Below, one piece after another: positions 1 through 6,235 of a stretch of DNA of 64,000 nt. Positions within the stretch are counted from its first letter, which is position 1; each line of letters starts with the position of its first letter. The stretch lies in the NCBI GenBank assembly GCA_031254645.1, contig JAIRUA010000012.1:266839-330838 (forward strand). Reading direction: 5' to 3'. This stretch comes from Dysgonamonadaceae bacterium (GTDB taxonomy: Bacteria > Bacteroidota > Bacteroidia > Bacteroidales > Dysgonomonadaceae). The position numbers and the translations under genes are program-made. Under the pieces are notes generated by a model. It had not been told where the DNA came from. It was given only the letters and a program-made list of their open reading frames with translations, and did not search any database.

Positions 1-2
1 AA

Positions 3-53
3 AAAGAGGATGGGGGATTTGGTAAGAAAAAAGGTGGAAAGAAGAAATTTTAA
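3..53 (+). CDS. C-terminal tail of an unidentified gene (partial)
   Basis: The window opens inside a plus-strand reading frame that encodes a short glycine/lysine-rich tail (GGFGKKKGGKKKF) and stops at TAA 51-53. A hairpin terminator follows about 20 bases later, which supports this frame. Such Gly/Lys tails occur on RNA helicases, RNase R and other RNA-binding proteins, but 16 residues are too few to name the gene. Confidence 0.45.
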   Translation, partial: KEDGGFGKKKGGKKKF

Positions 54-73
54 CTGATACTCAAATAGAAATT

Positions 74-112
74 AATCCCAACTTAATTATTTCAAATAAG
101 TTGGGATTTTTT
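74..112 (+). terminator. Rho-independent terminator
   Basis: AATCCCAACTTA pairs with TAAGTTGGGATT around an 11-base loop and is followed by a T-run. It ends the gene entering from the left and also separates it from the convergent lipoprotein gene. Confidence 0.8.
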
Positions 113-131
113 AATTACGAATAGATAAAAA

Positions 132-452
132 TTATCTTTCATTTAATGGAACAAGATACTTCGTTGTTGTTGGTGTATAAATTCCAAACGTAAGACTACT
201 CAACAAACCATCAACAAATGTATGAGTGGTTTTTGTTGTGTAATTTCGTGCATCGCTAACTGAATTTTTGGCTTCTTGACTTGCGCTACTAAGTGGTAGC
301 AATCCCCACAATAAAATGTGATTTTTCCTTGAAGCCACTTCAACTTGTGGCGTGTTGTCTGTTACATTACCGTGAAACACCCTTGATGTGTAACAAGATG
401 TTGCTAGAAAACAAACTAACAACAGTGCTGCAAATAATCTCAATTTACTCAT
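132..452 (-). CDS. Bor-like outer-membrane lipoprotein
   Basis: A small secreted lipoprotein of 106 residues. The N-terminus has lysine and arginine followed by a hydrophobic stretch and a lipobox (LATSC, Cys20), so it should be lipidated and placed in the envelope. The C-terminal half contains TFVDGLLSSLTFGIYTP, which closely resembles the conserved TFVNGLLGFITLGIYTP segment of phage lambda Bor as I remember it. Bor is linked to serum resistance in E. coli; its biochemical role is unknown. I chose the ATG at 452 because it puts the signal peptide directly at the N-terminus; an upstream in-frame start at 485 would add 12 residues and overlap the promoter. A TATTTTTG element (490-483) lies about 30 bases upstream, so the gene probably has its own promoter. 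Confidence 0.75.
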   Translation of the reverse strand: MSKLRLFAALLLVCFLATSCYTSRVFHGNVTDNTPQVEVASRKNHILLWGLLPLSSASQEAKNSVSDARNYTTKTTHTFVDGLLSSLTFGIYTPTTTKYLVPLNER

Positions 453-482
453 AACTGTAAAATTTTTTGTGTATTTTACCCT

Positions 483-490
483 CAAAAATA
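483..490 (-). promoter_or_regulatory. Bacteroidota -7 element for the Bor-like gene
   Basis: TATTTTTG on the minus strand fits the TAnnTTTG consensus of the Bacteroidota housekeeping sigma factor and would give a leader of about 24 bases. No convincing TTTG -33 box is visible. It lies downstream of the neighbouring RNA's terminator, so the lipoprotein gene does not need read-through from that RNA. Confidence 0.5.
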
Positions 491-504
491 CAGATTAGAG
501 TATT

Positions 505-734
505 TTGTAATAAAATAAAAAGCGTGAGGGCTATTAGCTTATTCTTGTAAGAGGCTCTCGTAAACCCGTAGCAAATAAGCAATAGCCCCACGCCTAATAT
601 ACATTAGGAATGAGGCGTCTTGACTTATTACCCTGCTACTTTGAAACTTACGAGATTTCTTACAAGGGATAATATCTAAAACGCTTTCGTTTTGTAAAAT
701 ATTTTTTCAACTATCAAAGCATTGATAGTTAGAA
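505..734 (-). ncRNA. ssrS: Candidate 6S-like structured RNA
   Basis: No gene lies here, but the minus strand can fold into a long rod. Paired segments (plus-strand coordinates) are 519-525 with 681-687, then a large internal loop (526-543 against 667-680), then 544-552 with 658-666, 556-563 with 648-655, 568-572 with 635-639, 574-579 with 624-629 and 590-595 with 613-618. Every listed pairing is perfect. A closing stem, a central bubble of 14-18 bases per side and a long irregular terminal stem is the architecture of 6S RNA, which traps RNA polymerase holoenzyme. A TATCTTTG promoter lies upstream and a strong terminator downstream. A perfect 9-bp hairpin (709-730) sits in the 5' part. A riboswitch is the main alternative; the downstream gene having its own promoter argues against it. 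Confidence 0.6.
510..593 (-). terminator. Terminator of the 6S-like RNA, mutually exclusive with its rod fold
   Basis: Positions 522-543 and 574-593 form a 20-bp stem with two single-base bulges. On the minus strand it is followed by CACGC and then a T-rich run (520-510). It reuses bases that pair elsewhere in the rod structure, so the two folds cannot coexist. Confidence 0.65.
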
Positions 735-740
735 TCGCGA

Positions 741-748
741 CAAAGATA
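741..748 (-). promoter_or_regulatory. -7 promoter element of the 6S-like RNA
   Basis: TATCTTTG on the minus strand is a full TAnnTTTG match. Transcription would start near 734. The -33 region is only T-rich. Confidence 0.55.
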
Positions 749-786
749 GTAAAGATTTGTAAATGAAAAAAGAAAATCATTATTTA

Positions 787-818
787 TTTGTAGGCATCAA
801 TAATAAATCCTACTTTTG
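787..818 (+). promoter_or_regulatory. Promoter of the toxin-antitoxin operon
   Basis: TTTG at 787-790 and TACTTTTG at 811-818 are 20 bases apart, an excellent fit to the Bacteroidota TTTG-N19/21-TAnnTTTG promoter. Start of transcription would be near 825, about 25 bases before the antitoxin ATG. Confidence 0.75.
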
Positions 819-850
819 ACACCAAGTTGGTACACATCAAAACAAATGAT

Positions 851-1111
851 ATGTTAGTAATAAGTACAAGAGAGTTTCGAGAAAAACAGGGTATTTATCT
901 CGGAATGGCAAAAAACGGTGAAGATATTATTTTGAAATCGAGAGAGAATGGTAGTTTCAAACTCATTCCTGTATCGGAAAACGATATGATAGTTGAGAAA
1001 GACTATTATTTGAAACCCGATGCAGACCTCGCTAGGGCAATAAGTGTTGAAGAGTTTAGAGAAGGGGCAATAGACCATATTCGTGAGTTATTTAGACAAA
1101 GAGCAAAATGA
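851..1111 (+). CDS. Type II antitoxin, Phd/prevent-host-death-like
   Basis: An 86-residue protein beginning MLVISTREFREKQG, the N-terminal pattern of Phd/YefM-type antitoxins in which a small beta-alpha fold binds the operator DNA. The C-terminal part (VEEFREGAIDHIRELF) is charged and helical, as expected of the toxin-binding tail. I use the ATG at 851; a TTG at 827 in frame would add eight residues with no family match. The gene has its own canonical promoter and overlaps the following toxin frame by ATGA (1108-1111), the usual translational coupling of such pairs. It should neutralise the toxin and repress the operon, but the partner is frameshifted here. Confidence 0.75.
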   Translation: MLVISTREFREKQGIYLGMAKNGEDIILKSRENGSFKLIPVSENDMIVEKDYYLKPDADLARAISVEEFREGAIDHIRELFRQRAK

Positions 1112-1436
1112 AAATATCCTTTCTTCCCGAAGCACTAAGCTACTTCAATGAGTTGTCTGAAATATTGTACGAAAAGGAATATTGTGGATTTGAATATGCT
1201 GCAGTTGAATATGTTGATAACTTGATAGACGAAATAAAAGCAAGTCTTCCAAATCGTCAAAACGAATTGCACCACTCTACTTTTAAAGATACGGAAAGAA
1301 TATGTTTTATTCTGTCTTTTGGACAAATAAACATACTCAATGGTATGTTTTCTTCAATATCTACGAAGTTAAAAATGAATTGATTTATTTGGTGCGATAT
1401 GTCAGCAATAACCACGTAGCCGCAAAACACTTATAA
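1108..1436 (+). pseudogene. RelE/ParE-like toxin, frameshifted
   Basis: The frame starts at ATG 1108 overlapping the antitoxin stop and reads MKISFLPEALSYFNELSEIL, a typical RelE/ParE-family N-terminus in Bacteroidales. After about residue 63 (KDTERI) the protein stops resembling the family and ends early at 1383. The other frame, from ATG 1295 (MFYSVFWTNKHTQWYVFFNIYE in two pieces) to TAA 1434-1436 (ending NNHVAAKHL), supplies the missing C-terminal half, including the WYVFFNIY core and the VRYVSNNHV motif. One missing base near 1293 would join the halves. So either the toxin is inactivated by a 1-base deletion or the assembly has an error. The antitoxin is intact, which is the tolerated direction of decay. 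Confidence 0.7.
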
Positions 1437-1444
1437 TCTAAATA

Positions 1445-1476
1445 AAACGGCTGTTCAAACTGAACAGCCGTTTTTA
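1445..1476. terminator. Bidirectional terminator between the toxin and deoC
   Basis: AAACGGCTGTTCA and TGAACAGCCGTTT form a perfect 13-bp stem with a 3-base loop. A-rich and T-rich flanks allow it to work on both strands, ending the toxin operon and the convergent deoC transcript. Confidence 0.85.
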
Positions 1477-1479
1477 TCT

Positions 1480-2376
1480 TTAATACGCAGAATTAGAACT
1501 CAATAGAGTAGGGGATTCACCACTAATTTTCCCCAACAAACTATCCGTCAATCTACTCGCACCTACACGAAATAACGTATTATCACACCACGATTCGCCC
1601 AAAATTTCTTTCACAATCGTATAATATTTCACTGCATCTTCGGGTGTAGCCACGCCGCCTGACACCTTAAAACCGACTTTCTTGCCCGTTTTTCCGTAAT
1701 ACGATTTAATCGCCTGACACATCACATAAGCCGCTTCGGGCGTAGCACCCTCATACACTTTTCCGGTCGAAGTTTTCAAGAAATCGGCGCCACTGTAAAT
1801 TGAAAATACCGATGCTCTATGAATGTTTTCGGCAGACTTCAATGCGCCCGTTTCGAGAATCACTTTCAATTGCGCATCGCGACACGCTTGTTTGATTTCG
1901 TATAATTCTTCGCACATTTCTTCATATTCTTCGCTCAAAAACATTCCGATGTTGATAACCACGTCAATTTCGTTCGCGCCATCGGTAACGGCAAGTGCGG
2001 TTTCGGCGATTTTTATTTCCGTAAATGTTTGCGATGATGGAAATCCTGCTGATACACAAGCGATTTTTACATCAGCCGTAAGGGCTTCTTTTACTGTAGC
2101 GGCAAAATTTGGAAATACGCAAATGGCAGCCACATTTTCTACTTCGGGATTTATGTCGTCGAAAGCGTTCACACGCTCGGTAAATTTCCACACATCATCT
2201 TTCGTGTCGGTGGTATTGAGCGTAGTAAGGTCGATGCAACTGTACAGCTTTTTAAAAACTTCTTGTGTATTGTTTTCGTAGAATTTCTCGCTGATAATTT
2301 TGTTTACCTTTTCTGTAACTTGCTCGTCTGTGAGCGCAAAAGGATGGTTGCTAAGTGCTTGTAAATATTGATTCAT
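1480..2376 (-). CDS. deoC: Deoxyribose-phosphate aldolase
   Basis: Cleaves 2-deoxyribose-5-phosphate to glyceraldehyde-3-phosphate and acetaldehyde in deoxynucleoside salvage. The 298-residue protein has the class I aldolase TIM barrel. The Schiff-base lysine lies in FLKTSTGK near residue 200 and the second active-site lysine in VGFKVSGG. An N-terminal extension of roughly 40 residues precedes the barrel, as in the longer bacterial DeoC forms. The gene is alone on its strand between a bidirectional terminator and an intergenic palindrome; it probably follows the mazG-like gene in transcription. No deoR-type regulator or other deo gene is nearby. Confidence 0.95.
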   Translation of the reverse strand: MNQYLQALSNHPFALTDEQVTEKVNKIISEKFYENNTQEVFKKLYSCIDLTTLNTTDTKDDVWKFTERVNAFDDINPEVENVAAICVFPNFAATVKEALTADVKIACVSAGFPSSQTFTEIKIAETALAVTDGANEIDVVINIGMFLSEEYEEMCEELYEIKQACRDAQLKVILETGALKSAENIHRASVFSIYSGADFLKTSTGKVYEGATPEAAYVMCQAIKSYYGKTGKKVGFKVSGGVATPEDAVKYYTIVKEILGESWCDNTLFRVGASRLTDSLLGKISGESPTLLSSNSAY

Positions 2377-2384
2377 TTTTTATA

Positions 2385-2456
2385 GATAAAAAACAATGAG
2401 ATGAAAGATGAGAGACTTTTTCTTTGTCTGAAAGTCTTATGCTCTTTTATCTAAAT
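2385..2456. repeat. Intergenic palindromic repeat (AGATAAAA / GAAAGAC family)
   Basis: A low-complexity imperfect palindrome between mazG-like and deoC: AGATAAAA near the left end mirrors TTTTATCT at the right end, with GAAAG / CTTTC-type words inside. It begins a few bases beyond the stop of the mazG-like gene. A longer relative of the same word family lies at 53838-53927. Confidence 0.55.
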
Positions 2457-2458
2457 GT

Positions 2459-2785
2459 TTAAATTAATTTTTTGTTTTCTAAATGTCTTGTTTTATCTCT
2501 TTCTGTTTTCTTTTCGATATTTTTCTTCAAGGCTTCCTCTAAGTCTACGCCTGTTTGGTTGGCGAGACAAAGTAAAACCCACAACACGTCAGCCATTTCG
2601 TCGGCAATATTTTTCGATAAATCGGAGTTTTTGAACGATTGTTCGCCGTAAGTTCGTGCGATGATGCAAGCAAGTTCGCCCACTTCTTCGGTCAAAATTG
2701 CCATATTTGTCAATTCGCTGAAATAGCGAACACCATATGTTTTTATCCACGTATCAACTTGCTGTTGAGCTTCTTGAATTGTCAT
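2459..2785 (-). CDS. MazG-like nucleotide pyrophosphohydrolase
   Basis: A 108-residue all-helical protein of the MazG-like NTP pyrophosphatase family, which hydrolyses (d)NTPs to monophosphates and pyrophosphate, often removing non-canonical nucleotides. Metal-binding acidic motifs are visible: EEVGELA near residue 31 and DEMADVLW near residue 64. Its length matches single-domain MazG-like proteins rather than two-domain MazG. The start ATG (2785) overlaps the dtd stop by ATGA, so the two are translationally coupled. With deoC, apt and dtd around it, the neighbourhood has a nucleotide and tRNA housekeeping flavour. The substrate cannot be told from sequence. Confidence 0.85.
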   Translation of the reverse strand: MTIQEAQQQVDTWIKTYGVRYFSELTNMAILTEEVGELACIIARTYGEQSFKNSDLSKNIADEMADVLWVLLCLANQTGVDLEEALKKNIEKKTERDKTRHLENKKLI

Positions 2786-3234
2786 TCTCTATTTTTTGAA
2801 TCTATCCAAATCGTTACCGGACCGTCGTTTATCAGTTTCACTTGCATATTGGCGCCAAATTCGCCTGTTTGTACTTCTTTTCCAAGCATTTTCGATAATT
2901 TATTGCAAAAATGATTGTACAACGGGATAGAAATATCGGGTTTTGCTGAGCGAATATACGACGGACGATTTCCTTTTTTCGTGCTTGCGTGCAGTGTAAA
3001 TTGCGATACAACAAGTATTTCGCCGCCGATGTCGAGCACCGATTTGTTCATTACACCGTTTTCGTCGTCAAATATACGCAAATTAATTGTTTTTTTGCAC
3101 AAAAAGTCAATATCTTCTTCGTTATCGTTTTCTTCGATACCGAGAAAGAGTAATAATCCGGTTTTTATGATGCTTTTTTCGCTACCGGATATTGTTACTG
3201 ATGCTTGTAAGATGCGTTGAATTAATAATCGCAT
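2782..3234 (-). CDS. dtd: D-aminoacyl-tRNA deacylase
   Basis: Hydrolyses D-amino acids (and mischarged glycine) from tRNA. The 150-residue protein starts MRLLIQRILQASVTI, matching the family N-terminus, so I use the ATG at 3234; a longer frame from 3264 would overlap the uvrC stop. Both catalytic-site signatures are present: SQFTLHA and, near the C-terminus, NDGPVT, the cross-subunit Gly-Pro motif that excludes L-amino acids. It lies 8 bases after uvrC and overlaps the mazG-like gene, forming a uvrC-dtd-mazG-like operon, an order I recall from other Bacteroidales. Confidence 0.95.
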   Translation of the reverse strand: MRLLIQRILQASVTISGSEKSIIKTGLLLFLGIEENDNEEDIDFLCKKTINLRIFDDENGVMNKSVLDIGGEILVVSQFTLHASTKKGNRPSYIRSAKPDISIPLYNHFCNKLSKMLGKEVQTGEFGANMQVKLINDGPVTIWIDSKNRE

Positions 3235-3242
3235 AACCTTAT

Positions 3243-5033
3243 TTACGATTTTAGATATTTCCAAATAATTTCTCCCTTACTATTTCCCACAACATTTTTT
3301 ATTTCCTCCTCGCTTGCTTCTTTCATTCGTTTGATACTTTTGAAATGGGCAAGAAGTTTCTTTTTCGTCTCGTTGCCGATTCCTTTAATTGAATCAAGTT
3401 CGGAAACGATTTGTGATTTGCTTCGCTTTTTTCTATGAAATGTTAAACCGAATCGATGTGCCTCGTCGCGAAGTTGCTGAATGAGTTTCAGCGTTTCCGA
3501 ACTTTTGTCCAAATAGAGTGGGATAGGGTCTTCGGGGAAATAAATTTCTTCCAAACGCTTGGCGATACCGATAATGGCGATTTTGCCATAAAGTCCGATT
3601 TTCTGCAACGATTCTACGGCAGCGCTCAATTGACCCTTACCGCCGTCAATAACAATGAGTTGGGGCAAGGAAGAGGCTTCGTTGAGCACGCGAGAATAAC
3701 GTCTTTCTATAATTTCGCGCATTGATGCGTAATCATCGGCTCCTACAACGCTCTTGACATTGAAATGTCGGTAGTCTTTTTTCGACGGTTTCGCTTTTTT
3801 GAAAACTACGCACGCCGCCACCGGATTTGTGCCTTGAATATTTGAATTATCGAAACATTCAATTTGCAACGGAAGTTCTTTTAGTTGCAAATCTTTTTGT
3901 ACGGTTTTCAAAATGCGTGTTGTCCGTTGTTCGGGGTTGAGCGTTTCCGCTTTTTTTAGTTTGTCGATTTTATATTGCTTGACGTTTTTTTCGGACAATT
4001 CCAGTAATTTTCGTTTATCGCCTCGCTTCGGAATTGAAAATTCAACATTCGACAGGGAGAGTTCGGGAATAAACGGCACGATGATTTCACGCGATTCGCT
4101 GCTGAAACGTTGTTGCATTTCTATGATACCCATTCCAAGTAATACTTGTGGAGTTTCGTCTAATTTTTTCTTATATTCAAACGTATATGCCTGAATAATA
4201 GCACCATTTATGATATGTAGATAATTGATATATGCCGAATTTTCGTCATCTTCATACCCAAAAACGTCAATATTATAGTTTATATTACTGACAACAAGTG
4301 ATTTTTCTCGAAAGTTTTCTATTAAAAGATACTTTTCCTTGACTTTTTGGGCTTCCTCGAAACGTAACTCTTTGGAAAGTTGTTGCATTTCATTGAGTAG
4401 CTGATTACCGACAATACTGACATTTCCTTTCAAGATTTCCGTGATTTCTTGAATATTTTTATCGTAATCCGTCAATAATTGCAATCCTTCACAAGCACCC
4501 TGACATCGTTTGATGTGATATTGCAGACAGACATTGAATTTTCCGGTAGCGATTTTTTCGGGCGTAAGTTCCAGTCGACACGTGCGCACTTGGTACACTT
4601 TGCGAAAAATATCCATCAATGCGCGTATGGATTTTACCGACGTATAAGGTCCAAAATACTTTGAGCCGTCTTTCACAATATTTCGTGTTTGAAACACACG
4701 GGGAAAATATTCGTTTTTGATGACGATTGATGGGTATGTTTTGTCGTCTTTTAACTTCACGTTGTAGCGTGGTTGAAGCTCTTTGATAAGATTATTTTCG
4801 AGAATATACGACTCTTCTTCGTTGGCTACGATGATATATTTTATATCGTAAATATGACGAACTAAAATGCGTGTTTTGGGATGTTCGTGTTCTTTTGTGA
4901 AGTATGACGAAACGCGCTTCTTCAAATCTTTGGCTTTACCCACATAGATGACTGTCCCTTTTTCGTTGAGAAATTGGTAACAGCCGGGTTGGTGGGGTAG
5001 GACGGAGAGGGTATGTTTTAGTTCGTCGGTCAT
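3243..5033 (-). CDS. uvrC: Excinuclease ABC subunit C
   Basis: UvrC makes both incisions beside a DNA lesion after damage loading by UvrAB. The 596-residue protein has an N-terminal GIY-YIG nuclease domain (about residues 13-90; GCYQF and VIYVGKAKDL), the UVR UvrB-binding motif near 205-240, a C-terminal RNase H-like nuclease domain (CFDNSNIQG and VIDGGKGQLSAA, about 375-530) and a terminal helix-hairpin-helix (IKGIGNETKKKLL). Length and domain order are normal. The start at 5033 gives the standard TDELKHTL...LPHQPGCYQF beginning. It leads the uvrC-dtd-mazG-like operon. Its 5' flank carries a repeat belonging to the neighbouring GxxExxY cassette. Confidence 0.97.
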   Translation of the reverse strand: MTDELKHTLSVLPHQPGCYQFLNEKGTVIYVGKAKDLKKRVSSYFTKEHEHPKTRILVRHIYDIKYIIVANEEESYILENNLIKELQPRYNVKLKDDKTYPSIVIKNEYFPRVFQTRNIVKDGSKYFGPYTSVKSIRALMDIFRKVYQVRTCRLELTPEKIATGKFNVCLQYHIKRCQGACEGLQLLTDYDKNIQEITEILKGNVSIVGNQLLNEMQQLSKELRFEEAQKVKEKYLLIENFREKSLVVSNINYNIDVFGYEDDENSAYINYLHIINGAIIQAYTFEYKKKLDETPQVLLGMGIIEMQQRFSSESREIIVPFIPELSLSNVEFSIPKRGDKRKLLELSEKNVKQYKIDKLKKAETLNPEQRTTRILKTVQKDLQLKELPLQIECFDNSNIQGTNPVAACVVFKKAKPSKKDYRHFNVKSVVGADDYASMREIIERRYSRVLNEASSLPQLIVIDGGKGQLSAAVESLQKIGLYGKIAIIGIAKRLEEIYFPEDPIPLYLDKSSETLKLIQQLRDEAHRFGLTFHRKKRSKSQIVSELDSIKGIGNETKKKLLAHFKSIKRMKEASEEEIKNVVGNSKGEIIWKYLKS

Positions 5034-5123
5034 CTGAACTATGTCTGAACTATGATTTGGAATGATTTATGTGATTAATATGATTGCTTTATAATTAAGA
5101 AAATCACATAAATCATAGTTCAG
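5034..5123. repeat. Repeat flanking the GxxExxY gene (3' side)
   Basis: Contains CTGAACTATGAT (5045-5056) mirrored by ATCATAGTTCAG (5112-5123), and TGATTTATGTGATT (5063-5076) mirrored by AATCACATAAATCA (5102-5115). The right end overlaps the stop codon of the GxxExxY gene. A same-orientation relative lies on the other side of the gene at 5528-5568 and a solo relative at 45903-45937. Confidence 0.75.
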
Positions 5124-5527
5124 AATTTATGTTTTTTGTTAGTTAATCTTCGAAAATTTAGGCTTGTTTCTCCAAAATTGATTAGTAAACCTATTTCCAA
5201 ATTATATGCTTCTAAATAATTGATGGCTTGTGCGAAGTGAACATTTTCCAATTTTGTGATTGCTTTTAATTCTACCGAAATAGCCCCTTCTATCAAGAAA
5301 TCTACTCGTCGCGTACCAATTTGTTTCTCTCTATAATAAATCGGCATTTCGTGTTCTCTGTGAAAATCTATTCCTGCCAAACTCATCTCAATTTCCAATG
5401 CTCGCTGATAAATCACTTCTTGAAAACCATTTCCCAGAATTTGATGTACGGTCATCGCACAGCCAATAATCTTTGAAGTCAGTTCCGAATATCTATACTC
5501 CTCCTTAATCATAGTCTGCGAAATCAT
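5120..5527 (-). CDS. GxxExxY family protein (unknown function)
   Basis: A 135-residue protein of the GxxExxY family: the defining motif is GNGFQEVIYQRAL near residue 32. The rest follows the family pattern (RRVDFLIEG, VELKAI, AQAINYLEAYNLEIGLLINFG), which resembles a minimal PD-(D/E)xK nuclease fold: Glu, then D, then ExK within VELKA. No biochemical role is established. Such genes are scattered through Bacteroidota genomes. Here the stop codon lies inside a repeat and another copy lies just upstream, so the gene looks like a small cassette between apt and uvrC. A second possible start, five codons in (MIKEEY), would also fit. Confidence 0.8.
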   Translation of the reverse strand: MISQTMIKEEYRYSELTSKIIGCAMTVHQILGNGFQEVIYQRALEIEMSLAGIDFHREHEMPIYYREKQIGTRRVDFLIEGAISVELKAITKLENVHFAQAINYLEAYNLEIGLLINFGETSLNFRRLTNKKHKF

Positions 5528-5568
5528 ATTAAATCAAGAAAATCATTCAGAATCACAGTTCAGATATC
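5528..5568. repeat. Repeat flanking the GxxExxY gene (5' side)
   Basis: On the minus strand this reads CTGAACTGTGATT ... TGATTTTCTTGATT, closely matching CTGAACTATGATT ... TGATTTTCTTAATT on the other side of the gene in the same orientation. The TGA stop codon of apt (5560-5562) is part of the repeat. Confidence 0.7.
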
Positions 5569-6090
5569 AAATTTCAACACCGAATCCACCTCCACATCTT
5601 TCGGAAAATATTGACGACCGTTCAACTCTTCCAATTCAATCAAGAAATTGATGTAAATCTTCTTCACACCGAGTTTTTTCACAAGATTGTAAGCCGCAAT
5701 CATTGTTCCGCCTGTGGCTAATAAATCGTCGTGAATTAATACCACATCATCGGGTGAAAGCGAATCTTCGTGAATTTGGATTGTATCCACACCGTATTCT
5801 TTTTCGTAGCTCTCTTCGATGGTTATGTGTGGCAATTTGCCCGGTTTGCGAATGGGAATAAACCCTGCATTAAGTCGCAATGCGAGGGCAGGTCCCATAA
5901 AAAAACCGCGCGATTCGATGCCGACAACTTTTGTGATGCCTTTGTTTTTGTATGCTTCGTAAAGTACATCTGAGAGTTCTTGCAAATGCTCGGGTGACTG
6001 GAATAGAGTAGTAATGTCCTTAAATTGTATTCCTGCGATTGGGAAATCGGGAATGTTGCGGACGGCTTGTTTTAATGTTTGAATGCTCAT
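5560..6090 (-). CDS. apt: Adenine phosphoribosyltransferase
   Basis: Salvages adenine with PRPP to AMP in the cytoplasm. The 176-residue length and sequence are typical: an N-terminal RNIPDFPIAGIQFKDIT segment, GIESRGFFMGPALA, and the PRPP-binding loop VVLIHDDLLATGGTM near residue 125. The start at 6090 gives the usual short N-terminus. The last codons are followed at once by a repeat whose first bases form the stop. Upstream lies a parS-like site and then mnmG on the same strand. Confidence 0.96.
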   Translation of the reverse strand: MSIQTLKQAVRNIPDFPIAGIQFKDITTLFQSPEHLQELSDVLYEAYKNKGITKVVGIESRGFFMGPALALRLNAGFIPIRKPGKLPHITIEESYEKEYGVDTIQIHEDSLSPDDVVLIHDDLLATGGTMIAAYNLVKKLGVKKIYINFLIELEELNGRQYFPKDVEVDSVLKFDI

Positions 6091-6212
6091 TTTTGTATAA
6101 TTATTTTTTGAATTTTCATCTGTTTATTTTCTATTTTTTTCTGATGGTCAGATGGAACTCGCAACAAACATTTCTTCGTGTGACAAAAGATTGTCGTGCT
6201 CGTTTCATTGAA

Positions 6213-6228
6213 TGTTCCACGTGAAACA
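6213..6228. promoter_or_regulatory. parS: parS-like centromere site
   Basis: The 16 bases TGTTCCACGTGAAACA differ by one base from the perfect palindrome TGTTTCACGTGAAACA bound by ParB in many bacterial phyla. It lies 8 bases beyond the mnmG stop and 120 bases before apt. parS sites cluster around the replication origin, and mnmG (gidA) is a classic origin-proximal gene, so both context and sequence fit. No parA or parB is in the window. Confidence 0.75.
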
Positions 6229-6235
6229 ATTTGTT

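Noticed and set aside
453..734. Riboswitch or attenuator controlling the Bor-like gene
   Set aside because: The RNA ends in a strong terminator, and a separate TATTTTTG promoter lies between it and the gene. A stand-alone RNA fits better, though not excluded.
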